From the NCBI GenBank assembly GCA_964466055.1, contig CAYXLW010000003.1:1-64000 (forward strand): a stretch of 64,000 nt of DNA, given 5' to 3'. The notes beneath the pieces are model-generated. The model did no database searches. It had not been told where the DNA came from and saw only the letters and a program-made list of their open reading frames with translations. The stretch's first letter is position 1; each line of letters begins with the position of its first letter. Origin of the DNA: CAYXLW01 sp964466055. Lineage in GTDB: Bacteria; Patescibacteriota; Gracilibacteria; GCA-2401425. Positions 33,766-42,291 of this stretch are shown piece after piece. The translations under genes were made by a program, and so were the position numbers.

Positions 33766-35103
33766 TTGTTTTAGTTTACTATTATCTTTTCCATAAAGCC
33801 TCCAAAAAATAAATCCTAAGAATAGAAAATAGAAAAGCCATATCCATCTTGGAACACTAATATCTGAGATTTGTGCATAAGGTATTCTTGCAAAAAACTG
33901 AGCAAAAAATAAGCTTAATTTTAAAAATATAAAAGTAATGAATGTAAAAACATCAGAAATGAAAGGAATAGGAATTAATGATAAAAATCCAAAAAGCATT
34001 GCTAAAGGGATTTGGGGAACAACAAAAAGATTTGCAATAGGCGCGACAATTGAAAAAGTTTTAAAATTTATAATTGTTACGGGCATTGTTGTAATTTGAG
34101 CGGCCATTGTCATTGCTATTGCTTCTTTTATCCCAAATTTCTCTGGTAATTTTTGAAAAAAATTAGGCAATAAGGGTACAAGCCAAATAACGCCAACGAC
34201 AGCAAGGACAGATAGTTGAAATCCAACATCATACACAAGCATTTTCGGTTGCCACATTGCCATTATTGTAATAGTTAAAAGCATAGCAATTGATGGAGTT
34301 TTAGGATTACCAGTTTGAACGGCAACAAGCCCAATAATCCCCATAATTGCAGCACGAACAACGGCTGCACTCATTCCTACAAAAATGGTGAAAAGAATAA
34401 TAAAAATAAGAGAAATAATAAATGAAATTATTCTTGGCATAAAGCCGAGTAATGTTATAACAATTGCTAAAATAATTGTAATATTAGAGCCACTTACAGC
34501 AACAATATGGGCAAGTCCAGTTACTTGAAAATCTTTTGTGATTTCAGTGCTCATTCCTTTTCTTGCGCCAATAAGAAGTCCTGAAAGAAATGAAGAATAT
34601 GGCTCGGAATATTGTTCATTAATTTTATTTAAAAACTTCTTTTTATTTTTAAATAGCCAATAAAAAATTTTTGAACTAGGCTCATGCCCAATTTTTTTTA
34701 TTCTTGGGTTTTGGATAATCCCATAAATTTCATATCTTGAAAGATAATTTTTATATGAAAACTCCTCATCTTCAGGAGGTGTTTTTAATTCTCCTTTAAC
34801 TTCTAAAATATCACCATATTCGTATACAGGGAATTTGTTTGCATCAAGTAAAATTCTTCCATAAGCTTTTTTCCCATTATTTTCAAAAACTTCTAATGTA
34901 TATTTTATTTTATCCTCCCTCTCATCAACTTCCTCATCAATCTTTCCCTTAAAAGAAATTTTAGTTTCTAAAAAGTGTGAAATGTGATCTTGTGATTTTT
35001 CTGAAAAAACAGGAATAATTCTAATTATACCAAAAGAAAAAAATATGGAAGAAACAGTAAATAAAATTGATAAGAGTTTCAAAATATCTCTTCTTTGTAA
35101 CAT
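33757..35103 (-). CDS. comEC: ComEC/Rec2 DNA-uptake channel
   Basis: ComEC carries single-stranded DNA across the inner membrane during natural transformation. After a DUF4131-like OB region (FKGKIDEEVDER, RILLDANKFPVYEYGDILEVKGE), the competence domain shows YSSFLSGLLIGARKG, the VTGLAHIVAVSGSNITII core, and about eight hydrophobic helices. The C-terminal metallo-beta-lactamase domain of longer ComEC proteins is absent. The frame stays open upstream to 35253, encoding two further hydrophobic segments typical of ComEC N-termini, but with no ATG, GTG or TTG; an ATT at 35253 is the only likely start there. The stop codon lies inside a repeat element. Confidence 0.88.
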   Translation of the reverse strand: MLQRRDILKLLSILFTVSSIFFSFGIIRIIPVFSEKSQDHISHFLETKISFKGKIDEEVDEREDKIKYTLEVFENNGKKAYGRILLDANKFPVYEYGDILEVKGELKTPPEDEEFSYKNYLSRYEIYGIIQNPRIKKIGHEPSSKIFYWLFKNKKKFLNKINEQYSEPYSSFLSGLLIGARKGMSTEITKDFQVTGLAHIVAVSGSNITIILAIVITLLGFMPRIISFIISLIFIILFTIFVGMSAAVVRAAIMGIIGLVAVQTGNPKTPSIAMLLTITIMAMWQPKMLVYDVGFQLSVLAVVGVIWLVPLLPNFFQKLPEKFGIKEAIAMTMAAQITTMPVTIINFKTFSIVAPIANLFVVPQIPLAMLFGFLSLIPIPFISDVFTFITFIFLKLSLFFAQFFARIPYAQISDISVPRWIWLFYFLFLGFIFWRLYGKDNSKLKQEV

Positions 35104-35472
35104 CCAAATAACGAATAAAATTACACCAATTCCTAATATTATAAAAAAAATTGTCCATAAGAATTTTATGGATACAAAAAAAGATAAGAATATTGAGCTG
35201 ATAAATGAAATTAACGCCGAATAAGTAAAATATGATTTTGTTATTTTTAAAATACTTTTAAATTATAAAAAAATGATAAAGGATTTTTGTGAATAAATTG
35301 TAAAAATTGGAACCACTTTTTTGTGAATAAAGTCACGCCATTTTAGTGTAATAAAATACCATAAATTATGTGTTATGATATAATTTAGTTTTTTAAGTAA
35401 GTATAAAGTTTTACTAAATTTGAAGAAATATTTTTTAATAAAATAATATTCTTATTTGTAAAGGGTAAATCG

Positions 35473-35501
35473 TTGAGAAAAAGCCTATTTTTTGTTATAA
35501 T
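35473..35501 (+). promoter_or_regulatory. Promoter of the 1080-residue protein gene
   Basis: TTGAGA (35473-35478), a 17-base spacer and a perfect TATAAT (35496-35501) precede the gene by about 150 bases. The rest of the gap from 35254 to 35650 holds no gene; an extended -10 (TGATATAAT) lies near 35377. Confidence 0.6.
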
Positions 35502-35650
35502 TAACAGATTTTTTCACATTCTAAAATCGCACACAAAGTCTCAAATAAAAACAAAAATAAAAATACACTTATTTAATGCCATTCTTAAGCCTTTTACTTT
35601 GGCAATTTAACAAAAAGAAATCTTTCTTTTCAGAGGAGAGGTTAATTTTT

Positions 35651-38600
35651 ATGGCAGGTGAAAATCTTAACGATACACCAGCGCAAGAAACTCCTCCGGC
35701 TTCGGAGAATCCTAATCAAAGTTTAGAAACGCAAACACAACAAATGTCGGAAGAAAAAAAAGATTTTAATGTTTTAAATAATAAGTGGGAGTTTGAAATG
35801 ATGCCGATGACAATAGAAGAATTTGTTAGTAATCAATCTGCAGATATTTCTCAACTTCACAGTTTATTAACTAATATTAATTCTAATCCTGAATTTAAGG
35901 GGCAACTAGTTAACTTTGCAGGAAAGAATCAAGAGATAGAAAATGATATTCAGAAATTAAATGAAGCATATAGAGCTTTAGGAAAAGAAGAAATTCCTGA
36001 AGAGGTTTTGCGAATACAAACAGTTAAGCTAAGCAATGCGGAAACCGCTAAAGAGTATATTAGTAACGTTGCTGAAAGATCTAGGATTGAGTTTGGAAAA
36101 CAATTAGAAAAATATGCTCAAGATAGAAGGCAGAAAATAATAACAGGGGTTAATTCTTTAAGAGAAAACTATCCTGAACTTAATAATAATTCTAGCTTTA
36201 AAACCCAATTTCTTACTTTATTAAAAAGTGGAAGTGGCCTAGAAACAGAGCTTCTAGGCGCCATAAATGGATTTAATGTAGGTGCTACTTCATATTTTAG
36301 AAATATAAAAGATACATTTGATAATTTTAAAAGAAATGCTGATGTATTAGATAATCAGCTTAAATGTTTAAATGAATTTATGAGTACGGATGATTTTATA
36401 CAAGCTTTGAGTGATCAAACAGGAATACCAGTGGATGAATTGGAAGTCCCATTAAAAGCAGCTTTAGGAGAAGAAGGATTTAAAGCTGTTAAAAACGGCA
36501 CCCCAAATGTTAGCGATGTAATGAATGCCTTAAGGTTTGCGTCTGAAGGAAATAAGGAGGAAAGGAAAAAAGAATTTGAGGCGTATAGAAATAAGTCGCC
36601 AGAAGAAAAAGAAAAAGATATTAAAAATATGCAAAAAGCAAGATCTGATGCAGAGGGAGATCCAAAATCAATGGAAGAAAAGATAACCGGGGCTGAGAAT
36701 TTATTAAAAGAAATTAGAGAAAGCTTTTTATCTGAGGAAGACTCTATTCTTGATAAAGTTGATTCTGATGTTAGAGATAAACTTTCAGAGATGTTAACTT
36801 TCTATGAAGATCAACTTTCTTATATTAAACAGGGGCTTGAGAATTATAACAATTGTCCTGAAGAGGATAAGCTCTCAAAATATGGCTTATCACTAAAAGA
36901 TATGGATGGAAATTTGAATATGATCAAATCGGAGTTAATTAAATTTATAAAAGAAGGATTGCAAAGTAAAGATGGTAAAACTACCTGGGAATTTCGCAGT
37001 CCCAGATCACTTTGGTGGTCTATTAAGGGTTGGAAGGAGCTCATCACAGAACAAATGCAACGTATAGATAAAAAAAGTAAAACTGGATGGGATGAGACAA
37101 TTGGTAATGTAGCAGGAAAAGTAACTTCTGGAGCACTAAAAAAAGCCTTTCAGATCGGATCACAAAGAGCTCAAACAGAAAGTGAAGCTATTGATAGAGA
37201 AGAAAGAGAAAAATGGAAAGAGTGGGATCAAAAAGATCCTCCTTATATGATAAATTTACTAAAAAATTTTAATGGTAATGATGTCCAATATTTCAGAGCA
37301 TTATTAGAAGAGCTATCAAGAAAAGGTCTTTTAAGATGGGATGACCCTGTTATTTGGAGAAATTTCGAAAGGTTTTGTGGTATAAAAATGCCTAAAGCTG
37401 CTTATGATAACGTTCCTCTAAGGAATGCGACACTTGATCAGATGGTTATAGAAACTTTTGGAGACCAAGGTTGGTTTAAACAACATTTAAACGAAGCTAC
37501 ATCCAATCTTATTGGAAAATATGGAGAAAGACAAAAAGAATTTGATGCTATAGACGGAAGAAAAGATAGTGCTAAGGAGATGTCAGAGATTCTAAGAATT
37601 CAATATAACAATAATAAAGAAGCTTTTGATGAAGGCTATGGACAAATGAAGGATAATCCCTATTATTTTTCAACTAAAGACGAGGACTCCATTAAATATG
37701 CTGGATTATGGGTGAAAACAATGGACTCAGGTTCTTGTACGGATACAGAAAGATTTTTTCTTTTACTTAGAGGAATTGCAACAGGAATACTTCCAATGGA
37801 ATATCTTGCTCATATAGAGGTTGATAAAATGTTTTTTAATGAAAGATGGCCAATTTTAAATTGGTTTAGAGATGGAAAGAAAAGATCAGATTATTTGATG
37901 TATGATAAAATGATAACAGGAGGTCAGGCTAATTGGAACTCTTCAAATAGAGAAGAATATTTTTTTAAAGGGCATACCCCTACTATTGAAAGATTTCTAC
38001 ATAATGAAATGATTTTTAATAAAGGAAATATTGATAGGGATAGTCGCGTATTAGAGAGATATGAAAAAGTAGATAAAGATTTTGGTGTAGCTCCAAGTAC
38101 TTCGGAAAATGTTTATAAAAAATATATGGGGGCAAATGGGAGACAATTACGGCAAAATGCTGGAATGATGAATGATCTCGCATTTTGGTCTGGTCGTTTA
38201 AATTATTTTAGTGATTTCAATGTTAACGGAGAAGAATTGAGCAACAAAGACAAGGAACAAAACAGGAAAGTTTTATTTGATAATATGGGGGGATTTGTTT
38301 TAGCTGATGCTATGGCAAAAAGTAGATTTGATGGAGGCCAGGCTACAAGACTTGGTGATACAGAATATGATAAGAATACTCCAGGTATGACACAAGCGGG
38401 ATTACTTGTAAAAGAATTTTCAGCTATAGTAAAAAATTTTCTTACTGAATTTATGATGAAAACCAATTTTCAAACAAATTATGAAGGAGTAACCCAAAAT
38501 AAAGAGACTGTAATTAAACTTTTATTTTCTAATGATTTGCACAAAAAAGAAATCCAAGAGGCATTAGGTTCTGACAATCAGCAGAAAGAGAAAATGAATC

Positions 38601-38893
38601 CTACAGATGAAAGAAATAAGTATATAAAAAAGGTGGGAACAGGAGAGCTTCAGAGGCATATAGAAAAAAATAAAGACAAGTTTTTAACTTTATTAAAAAA
38701 ATGGCAAGAAGTAGGAGCATTTGCTTCCATGGACGTTGCTAATAATGCTAAAGTTTTGGGAATAACAAACTATAACATAGATGGAAGTAGTGTGCCTGAA
38801 AGTTTAAGGCTGGATTATAATAATATTATACAAATGCCAACTTCTAGGAGACCATCTGAATCTTATGATAATAAACTCCCTTTAGCGGCATAA
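35651..38893 (+). CDS. Large hypothetical protein, 1080 aa
   Basis: I chose the ATG at 35651 (MAGENLNDTPAQETPP), which follows a good Shine-Dalgarno AGGAGAGG; an earlier ATG at 35576 lacks one. The protein is hydrophilic and highly charged. Residues 1-40 form a disordered Pro/Gln-rich leader. Long helical, coiled-coil-prone segments follow (about 60-480). A Trp-rich middle contains SPRSLWWSIKGWKELI, and a compact-looking C-terminal half contains WSGRLNYFSDF. There is no signal peptide or membrane span. I recognise no domain. Its size, its own strong promoter and its single-gene unit suggest an important lineage-specific cytoplasmic or structural protein. Confidence 0.75.
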   Translation: MAGENLNDTPAQETPPASENPNQSLETQTQQMSEEKKDFNVLNNKWEFEMMPMTIEEFVSNQSADISQLHSLLTNINSNPEFKGQLVNFAGKNQEIENDIQKLNEAYRALGKEEIPEEVLRIQTVKLSNAETAKEYISNVAERSRIEFGKQLEKYAQDRRQKIITGVNSLRENYPELNNNSSFKTQFLTLLKSGSGLETELLGAINGFNVGATSYFRNIKDTFDNFKRNADVLDNQLKCLNEFMSTDDFIQALSDQTGIPVDELEVPLKAALGEEGFKAVKNGTPNVSDVMNALRFASEGNKEERKKEFEAYRNKSPEEKEKDIKNMQKARSDAEGDPKSMEEKITGAENLLKEIRESFLSEEDSILDKVDSDVRDKLSEMLTFYEDQLSYIKQGLENYNNCPEEDKLSKYGLSLKDMDGNLNMIKSELIKFIKEGLQSKDGKTTWEFRSPRSLWWSIKGWKELITEQMQRIDKKSKTGWDETIGNVAGKVTSGALKKAFQIGSQRAQTESEAIDREEREKWKEWDQKDPPYMINLLKNFNGNDVQYFRALLEELSRKGLLRWDDPVIWRNFERFCGIKMPKAAYDNVPLRNATLDQMVIETFGDQGWFKQHLNEATSNLIGKYGERQKEFDAIDGRKDSAKEMSEILRIQYNNNKEAFDEGYGQMKDNPYYFSTKDEDSIKYAGLWVKTMDSGSCTDTERFFLLLRGIATGILPMEYLAHIEVDKMFFNERWPILNWFRDGKKRSDYLMYDKMITGGQANWNSSNREEYFFKGHTPTIERFLHNEMIFNKGNIDRDSRVLERYEKVDKDFGVAPSTSENVYKKYMGANGRQLRQNAGMMNDLAFWSGRLNYFSDFNVNGEELSNKDKEQNRKVLFDNMGGFVLADAMAKSRFDGGQATRLGDTEYDKNTPGMTQAGLLVKEFSAIVKNFLTEFMMKTNFQTNYEGVTQNKETVIKLLFSNDLHKKEIQEALGSDNQQKEKMNPTDERNKYIKKVGTGELQRHIEKNKDKFLTLLKKWQEVGAFASMDVANNAKVLGITNYNIDGSSVPESLRLDYNNIIQMPTSRRPSESYDNKLPLAA

Positions 38894-38932
38894 AATTAAA
38901 AATAAATATTTTTTTATTATATAAACAATCCT

Positions 38933-38961
38933 TTGTCCCAATAAAAAAAACATGATAAATT
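38933..38961 (+). promoter_or_regulatory. Promoter of pdxS-pdxT-ogt
   Basis: TTGTCC (38933-38938), a 17-base spacer and TAAATT (38956-38961) lie about 30 bases before the pdxS ATG. Confidence 0.5.
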
Positions 38962-38991
38962 GTACTGGAATTTAAATTAATAATAATTTCT

Positions 38992-39858
38992 ATGTACAAT
39001 AAATCTGGTGTTCAGCTTGCACAAATGTTGAAAAATGGAGTTATAATGGATGTTACAAATGCAGAAGAAGCAAAAATTGCAGAAAATGCAGGAGCTTGTG
39101 CTGTTATGGCACTTGAAAGAGTCCCATCTGACATAAGAAGAGATGGCGGAGTTGCTCGTATGAGTGATCCGAAAATGATAAAAGAAATTCAAAAAGCAGT
39201 TTCGATCCCTGTTATGGCAAAAGTAAGAATTGGACACGTGGTAGAAGCACAAATTCTGGAAGCTTTAGAAGTTGATTTCGTTGATGAATCGGAAGTTTTA
39301 ACACCAGCAGATGATGAACTTCATATTGATAAAACAAAATTCAAAGTTCCTTTTGTATGTGGTTGTAGAAATTTAGGAGAAGCATTAAGAAGAATTTCAG
39401 AGGGGGCTTCGATGATTAGGACAAAAGGAGAAGCGGGAACAGGAAATATTGTGGAAGCTGTTAGGCATCTAAAACAATTAAAAAAAGAGATAAAACAATT
39501 AAAAGGAATGGATCGAGCTGATTTAGTTCATTATGCAAAAACTCTAGGTGTATCTGTAGAATTATTAGAAGAAGTTCAAAAGAAAGAAAAATTACCAGTT
39601 GTTAATTTTGCTGCTGGTGGAGTTGCAACTCCAGCAGATGCGGCTCTTATGATGCATTTAGGAGCAGAAGGTGTATTTGTAGGATCAGGAATTTTTAAAT
39701 CTAAAAATCCTAAAATTATGGCTAAAGCAATTGTAGAGGCTGTTGTTTATTATAAAGATCCTAAAAAACTTGCTGAAATTTCAGAGGGACTAGGAGAGGC
39801 TATGCCAGGATTGGAAATAAAGACTTTAGAAACGAAAATGGCAGAGAGGGGAGTATAG
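38992..39858 (+). CDS. pdxS: Pyridoxal 5'-phosphate synthase, synthase subunit
   Basis: PdxS makes PLP directly from ribose 5-phosphate, glyceraldehyde 3-phosphate and ammonia. Highly conserved stretches are visible: MKNGVIMDVTNAEEAKIAE-type opening, MALERVPSDIRRDGGVARMSDP, MAKVRIGHVVEAQILE with the substrate lysine, and VNFAAGGVATPADAALMM. The 288-residue length is normal. It forms a cylinder with PdxT, encoded next. PLP would serve GlyA in this window. Confidence 0.97.
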   Translation: MYNKSGVQLAQMLKNGVIMDVTNAEEAKIAENAGACAVMALERVPSDIRRDGGVARMSDPKMIKEIQKAVSIPVMAKVRIGHVVEAQILEALEVDFVDESEVLTPADDELHIDKTKFKVPFVCGCRNLGEALRRISEGASMIRTKGEAGTGNIVEAVRHLKQLKKEIKQLKGMDRADLVHYAKTLGVSVELLEEVQKKEKLPVVNFAAGGVATPADAALMMHLGAEGVFVGSGIFKSKNPKIMAKAIVEAVVYYKDPKKLAEISEGLGEAMPGLEIKTLETKMAERGV

Positions 39859-39938
39859 CAATTTCCAATGAGCAATGATGAATGAAAAATAAACATGGTT
39901 ATGCTGGCTTGCCAAGCATCTTATTAAATATCGACTAT

Positions 39939-40535
39939 ATGAAGCATAACTCACAACTCACGACTGTCGGACTACTAGCCTTTCAAGGAGATGTTGAAGA
40001 ACATGAATCTGCTATTTTATCTTTGGGATATAAAACCAAGTGGATTCGTACAAAAGAAGAGCTAAAAGATGTTACTCATTTAATTATTCCAGGAGGAGAA
40101 AGCACGACTGTTGGAAAATTTTTATATAAAACAGGAGTTGGTGAAGAAATTCAGAAAAGAGTGAAGAATAATACTCTTCAAGTTTATGGCACTTGTGCAG
40201 GAGCGATTTTGCTTTCAAAAGAAGTTGAAACGAAAATTTCTGTTAATAATTTAAAACTTATTGATATAAAAATTTCTAGAAATGCTTATGGAGCACAAAT
40301 TCATTCTTTTTCTACAAAGCTAGAGTTTATTCCGCAGAAAAAAATGTTTGAAGCTGTTTTTATAAGAGCTCCTAGAATTATTAGTTACGGAAAGAGTGTA
40401 AAAGTTCTTTGTAAATATAAGGATGAAGCTGTTGCTGTTGAGCAAGGAAATGTATTAGTTTCTACTTTTCATCCTGAACTTATTCGCCCTGCTTTTATAC
40501 ATGAATATTTTTTGAATAAATCAGTTAAAAAATGA
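39939..40535 (+). CDS. pdxT: Pyridoxal 5'-phosphate synthase, glutaminase subunit
   Basis: PdxT releases ammonia from glutamine and channels it into PdxS. The triad nucleophile is Cys in YGTCAGAILL, with His-Glu in TFHPEL; IPGGESTTVGK forms the oxyanion region. I prefer the ATG at 39939 (MKHNSQLTTVGLLAFQGDVEEH) because it gives the usual short N-terminus. An earlier ATG at 39882 would add 19 unconserved residues. It ends in TGA, overlapping the next ATG by four bases, so ogt is translationally coupled. Confidence 0.95.
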   Translation: MKHNSQLTTVGLLAFQGDVEEHESAILSLGYKTKWIRTKEELKDVTHLIIPGGESTTVGKFLYKTGVGEEIQKRVKNNTLQVYGTCAGAILLSKEVETKISVNNLKLIDIKISRNAYGAQIHSFSTKLEFIPQKKMFEAVFIRAPRIISYGKSVKVLCKYKDEAVAVEQGNVLVSTFHPELIRPAFIHEYFLNKSVKK

Positions 40536-40813
40536 AGAAATCTTTCAAAGAAAAAGTTTATGAAGTAGTTGCAAAAATTCCCAAAGGGGAAGTTCTTTCT
40601 TATAAGCAAGTTGCTGTTTTAGCTGGTTCTAAAAATGCATCTAGGGCTGTTGGAAATATTATGAATAAGAATCCTGATACTAAAATAGTTCCATGTCATA
40701 GAGTTATTAAAAGTGATGGTACTGTTGGTGGTTATGCCTATGGGGCTGAGGCTAAGATAAAAAAACTGAAAGAAGAAGGTTTGAAAATTGAGAATGGGAA
40801 AGTTATCGATTAA
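40532..40813 (+). CDS. ogt: O6-alkylguanine-DNA alkyltransferase, minimal domain
   Basis: The 93-residue protein consists only of the DNA-binding methyltransferase domain. It has the helix-turn-helix YKQVAVLAGSKNASRAVGNIM and the suicide-acceptor Cys55 in VPCHRVI. PCHR rather than PWHR marks a true alkyl acceptor and not an alkyltransferase-like (ATL) protein. The usual N-terminal ribonuclease-H-like domain is missing, as in several compact bacterial forms. It overlaps pdxT by ATGA. Confidence 0.88.
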   Translation: MKKSFKEKVYEVVAKIPKGEVLSYKQVAVLAGSKNASRAVGNIMNKNPDTKIVPCHRVIKSDGTVGGYAYGAEAKIKKLKEEGLKIENGKVID

Positions 40814-40825
40814 ACACGGAGAGAA

Positions 40826-40904
40826 GAGGTTTAACCTTAAATGCGAAATAAAAATAAATACAATCTTCTTTTACAAAGAGAATTTACATACAAGGTTAAA
40901 CCTC
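40826..40904. repeat. 79-bp terminal-inverted-repeat element, copy 3
   Basis: The terminal GAGGTTTAACCTT and its reverse complement bound an interior similar to copy 1 (shared AAATG, GAAATAAAAA and TTACATA). It lies between the stops of ogt and the converging methyltransferase gene. Confidence 0.85.
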
Positions 40905-40914
40905 TGATTTGATT

Positions 40915-41436
40915 TTAAATTTCATATAGATAAATAGAGGCTTGTTTTTCCAGTATGTCTTTTTTAACTGGATTAAGCCCTTCTATTTTGAATGTATATG
41001 AAATAATTCGTGTACCCTTTTTTACTTCTTTTAATATCTTTTCTTTAAGTTTGTTTTCAAGAACTTTTGGCATCCCAAAAACATAAATTACATCTGCTTT
41101 TGATAAGTCTTGTTTAAATATATTTCTTAGTTTGAATTTAAGGTTTTTTTCTTTAAAAAATAGGTTTATAAGTTTTGAGTATATTAAAAGTGGAAATGAT
41201 AATTCAAATCCATGTACTTTTACGTCTGGATTATTTTTTGCGATATAATAAGAAACCTTTCCATTTCCTGATCCTAATTCATAGAATATTTCACCCTTTT
41301 TTAAATTTGCTATTTTGTTTATTCGTTCTAAGTCTTTTTTTCTTGTTGGTACCCATGGGGCAAGGGAAAATCCTGTGATAGCAATGGGTGTTAGTATTAG
41401 GATGACGGTGAAAATGGTTACATTAAAAAGTGTCAT
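40915..41436 (-). CDS. Membrane-anchored SAM-dependent methyltransferase
   Basis: Residues 1-22 form one membrane helix (FNVTIFTVILILTPIAITG). After APWVPTRKKDLERI comes the SAM-binding motif I FYELGSGNGKVSYYIA, then motif II-like KVHGFELSFPLL and DVIYVFGMPKVLENKL at the motif IV position. The class I methyltransferase fold is clear, although its substrate is unknown. It converges with ogt across the repeat element. Confidence 0.8.
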   Translation of the reverse strand: MTLFNVTIFTVILILTPIAITGFSLAPWVPTRKKDLERINKIANLKKGEIFYELGSGNGKVSYYIAKNNPDVKVHGFELSFPLLIYSKLINLFFKEKNLKFKLRNIFKQDLSKADVIYVFGMPKVLENKLKEKILKEVKKGTRIISYTFKIEGLNPVKKDILEKQASIYLYEI

Positions 41437-41500
41437 TTATTAACTTTAAGATTCGTTTATATACTACTTTATTATTTTTGTTTGTGTAAATGATTATGCT

Positions 41501-41521
41501 ATTCCTGACCTGTTCAGGAAT
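41501..41521. repeat. Palindromic repeat of the ATTCC...GGAAT family
   Basis: ATTCCTGA and TCAGGAAT form an 8-base stem with a 5-base loop. A second related palindrome follows 20 bases later. Confidence 0.65.
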
Positions 41522-41541
41522 CCAAAGTATATGAAAAATAG

Positions 41542-41561
41542 ATTCCTGCATGCGCAGGAAT
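41542..41561. repeat. Palindromic repeat of the ATTCC...GGAAT family
   Basis: The sequence ATTCCTGCATGCGCAGGAAT is an inverted repeat with a tiny loop and shares its ends with the neighbouring copy at 41501. Confidence 0.65.
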
Positions 41562-41581
41562 GGCACGTAAAAAATCACAAA

Positions 41582-41610
41582 ATGGAGCAACTCTCTGAGA
41601 GTTGCTCCAT
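41582..41610 (-). terminator. Perfect 14-bp stem hairpin, likely terminator
   Basis: ATGGAGCAACTCTC and its exact complement are separated by one base. On the minus strand it is followed by a T-rich stretch ending in TTTTTT, placing it as the terminator of the 41668-42180 gene. Half of the same sequence (AGAGTTGCTCC) recurs after the first gene near 1008-1018. Confidence 0.65.
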
Positions 41611-41667
41611 CAAATATTTAGTGCAACGTTCCGAAGGAAAATTTCAGAGTTTTGGGAGCCGCCGATA

Positions 41668-42180
41668 TTATTTAGAGAATTTTTGCGTTACGATCCCTTG
41701 TATCTTTCCAGTAATTATGGTAAATGCTTCTGGCTCATTTGGACCATTTAATCCACTACAATAGTTAATCTCTTTTTCTTGTATTTTGAGAACGTGTGGA
41801 TAGCATCTTGCACTCTGTTCATGACCATAATAAGTTTCTAACTGCATTATTTTTGTTTCTTCTATTAGATTTTTCAAATCAGCTATTTCTTGGCTTGTCA
41901 ACTGTGCTTCTTCAGTTATTAAATCGTCTTGTGTCCAACAGGGCGACTGTTGAATCCATTGAGCACATCTATCTTTTATTTTTTCGTAATCGGCATGGGT
42001 GAAAACTATTTTTGAATTTTCTATTTGTGCATTATAAGAACTTCCTTCAGTTGTATAATAGTAGCTTATAGAAAGTGGTGTTTGATTTGAAGATTGTTGG
42101 ACACACTCCACAACAAAAATAATGCCTATAATCAATAATGCAAAAATTCCATAGTAGATGTATTTGTTTTTTGTCATCAT
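41668..42180 (-). CDS. Membrane-anchored extracytoplasmic hypothetical protein
   Basis: A single N-terminal helix (YIYYGIFALLIIGIIFVV, residues 7-24) leads to a Ser/Tyr-rich exported domain of about 140 residues. This domain has four spaced cysteines (DRCAQW, SPCWTQ, ARCYPH, NYCSGL) that could form two disulfides outside the cell. I recognise no family. It lies downstream of recA on the same strand with a 110-base gap. Confidence 0.65.
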   Translation of the reverse strand: MMTKNKYIYYGIFALLIIGIIFVVECVQQSSNQTPLSISYYYTTEGSSYNAQIENSKIVFTHADYEKIKDRCAQWIQQSPCWTQDDLITEEAQLTSQEIADLKNLIEETKIMQLETYYGHEQSARCYPHVLKIQEKEINYCSGLNGPNEPEAFTIITGKIQGIVTQKFSK

Positions 42181-42291
42181 AATTATTGTAAAATTAGCAA
42201 GTTAATAAAGATTTTGTTCGAGAGGCGGGATCCCAAATTGAATATAACTAGTTATTATACGAATTATTTTTCTAGTTTAGAGCCTTAATAT

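Noticed and set aside
41531..41764. Plus-strand ORF of 77 codons
   Set aside because: It is made of two palindromes and the antisense of the 41668-42180 gene.
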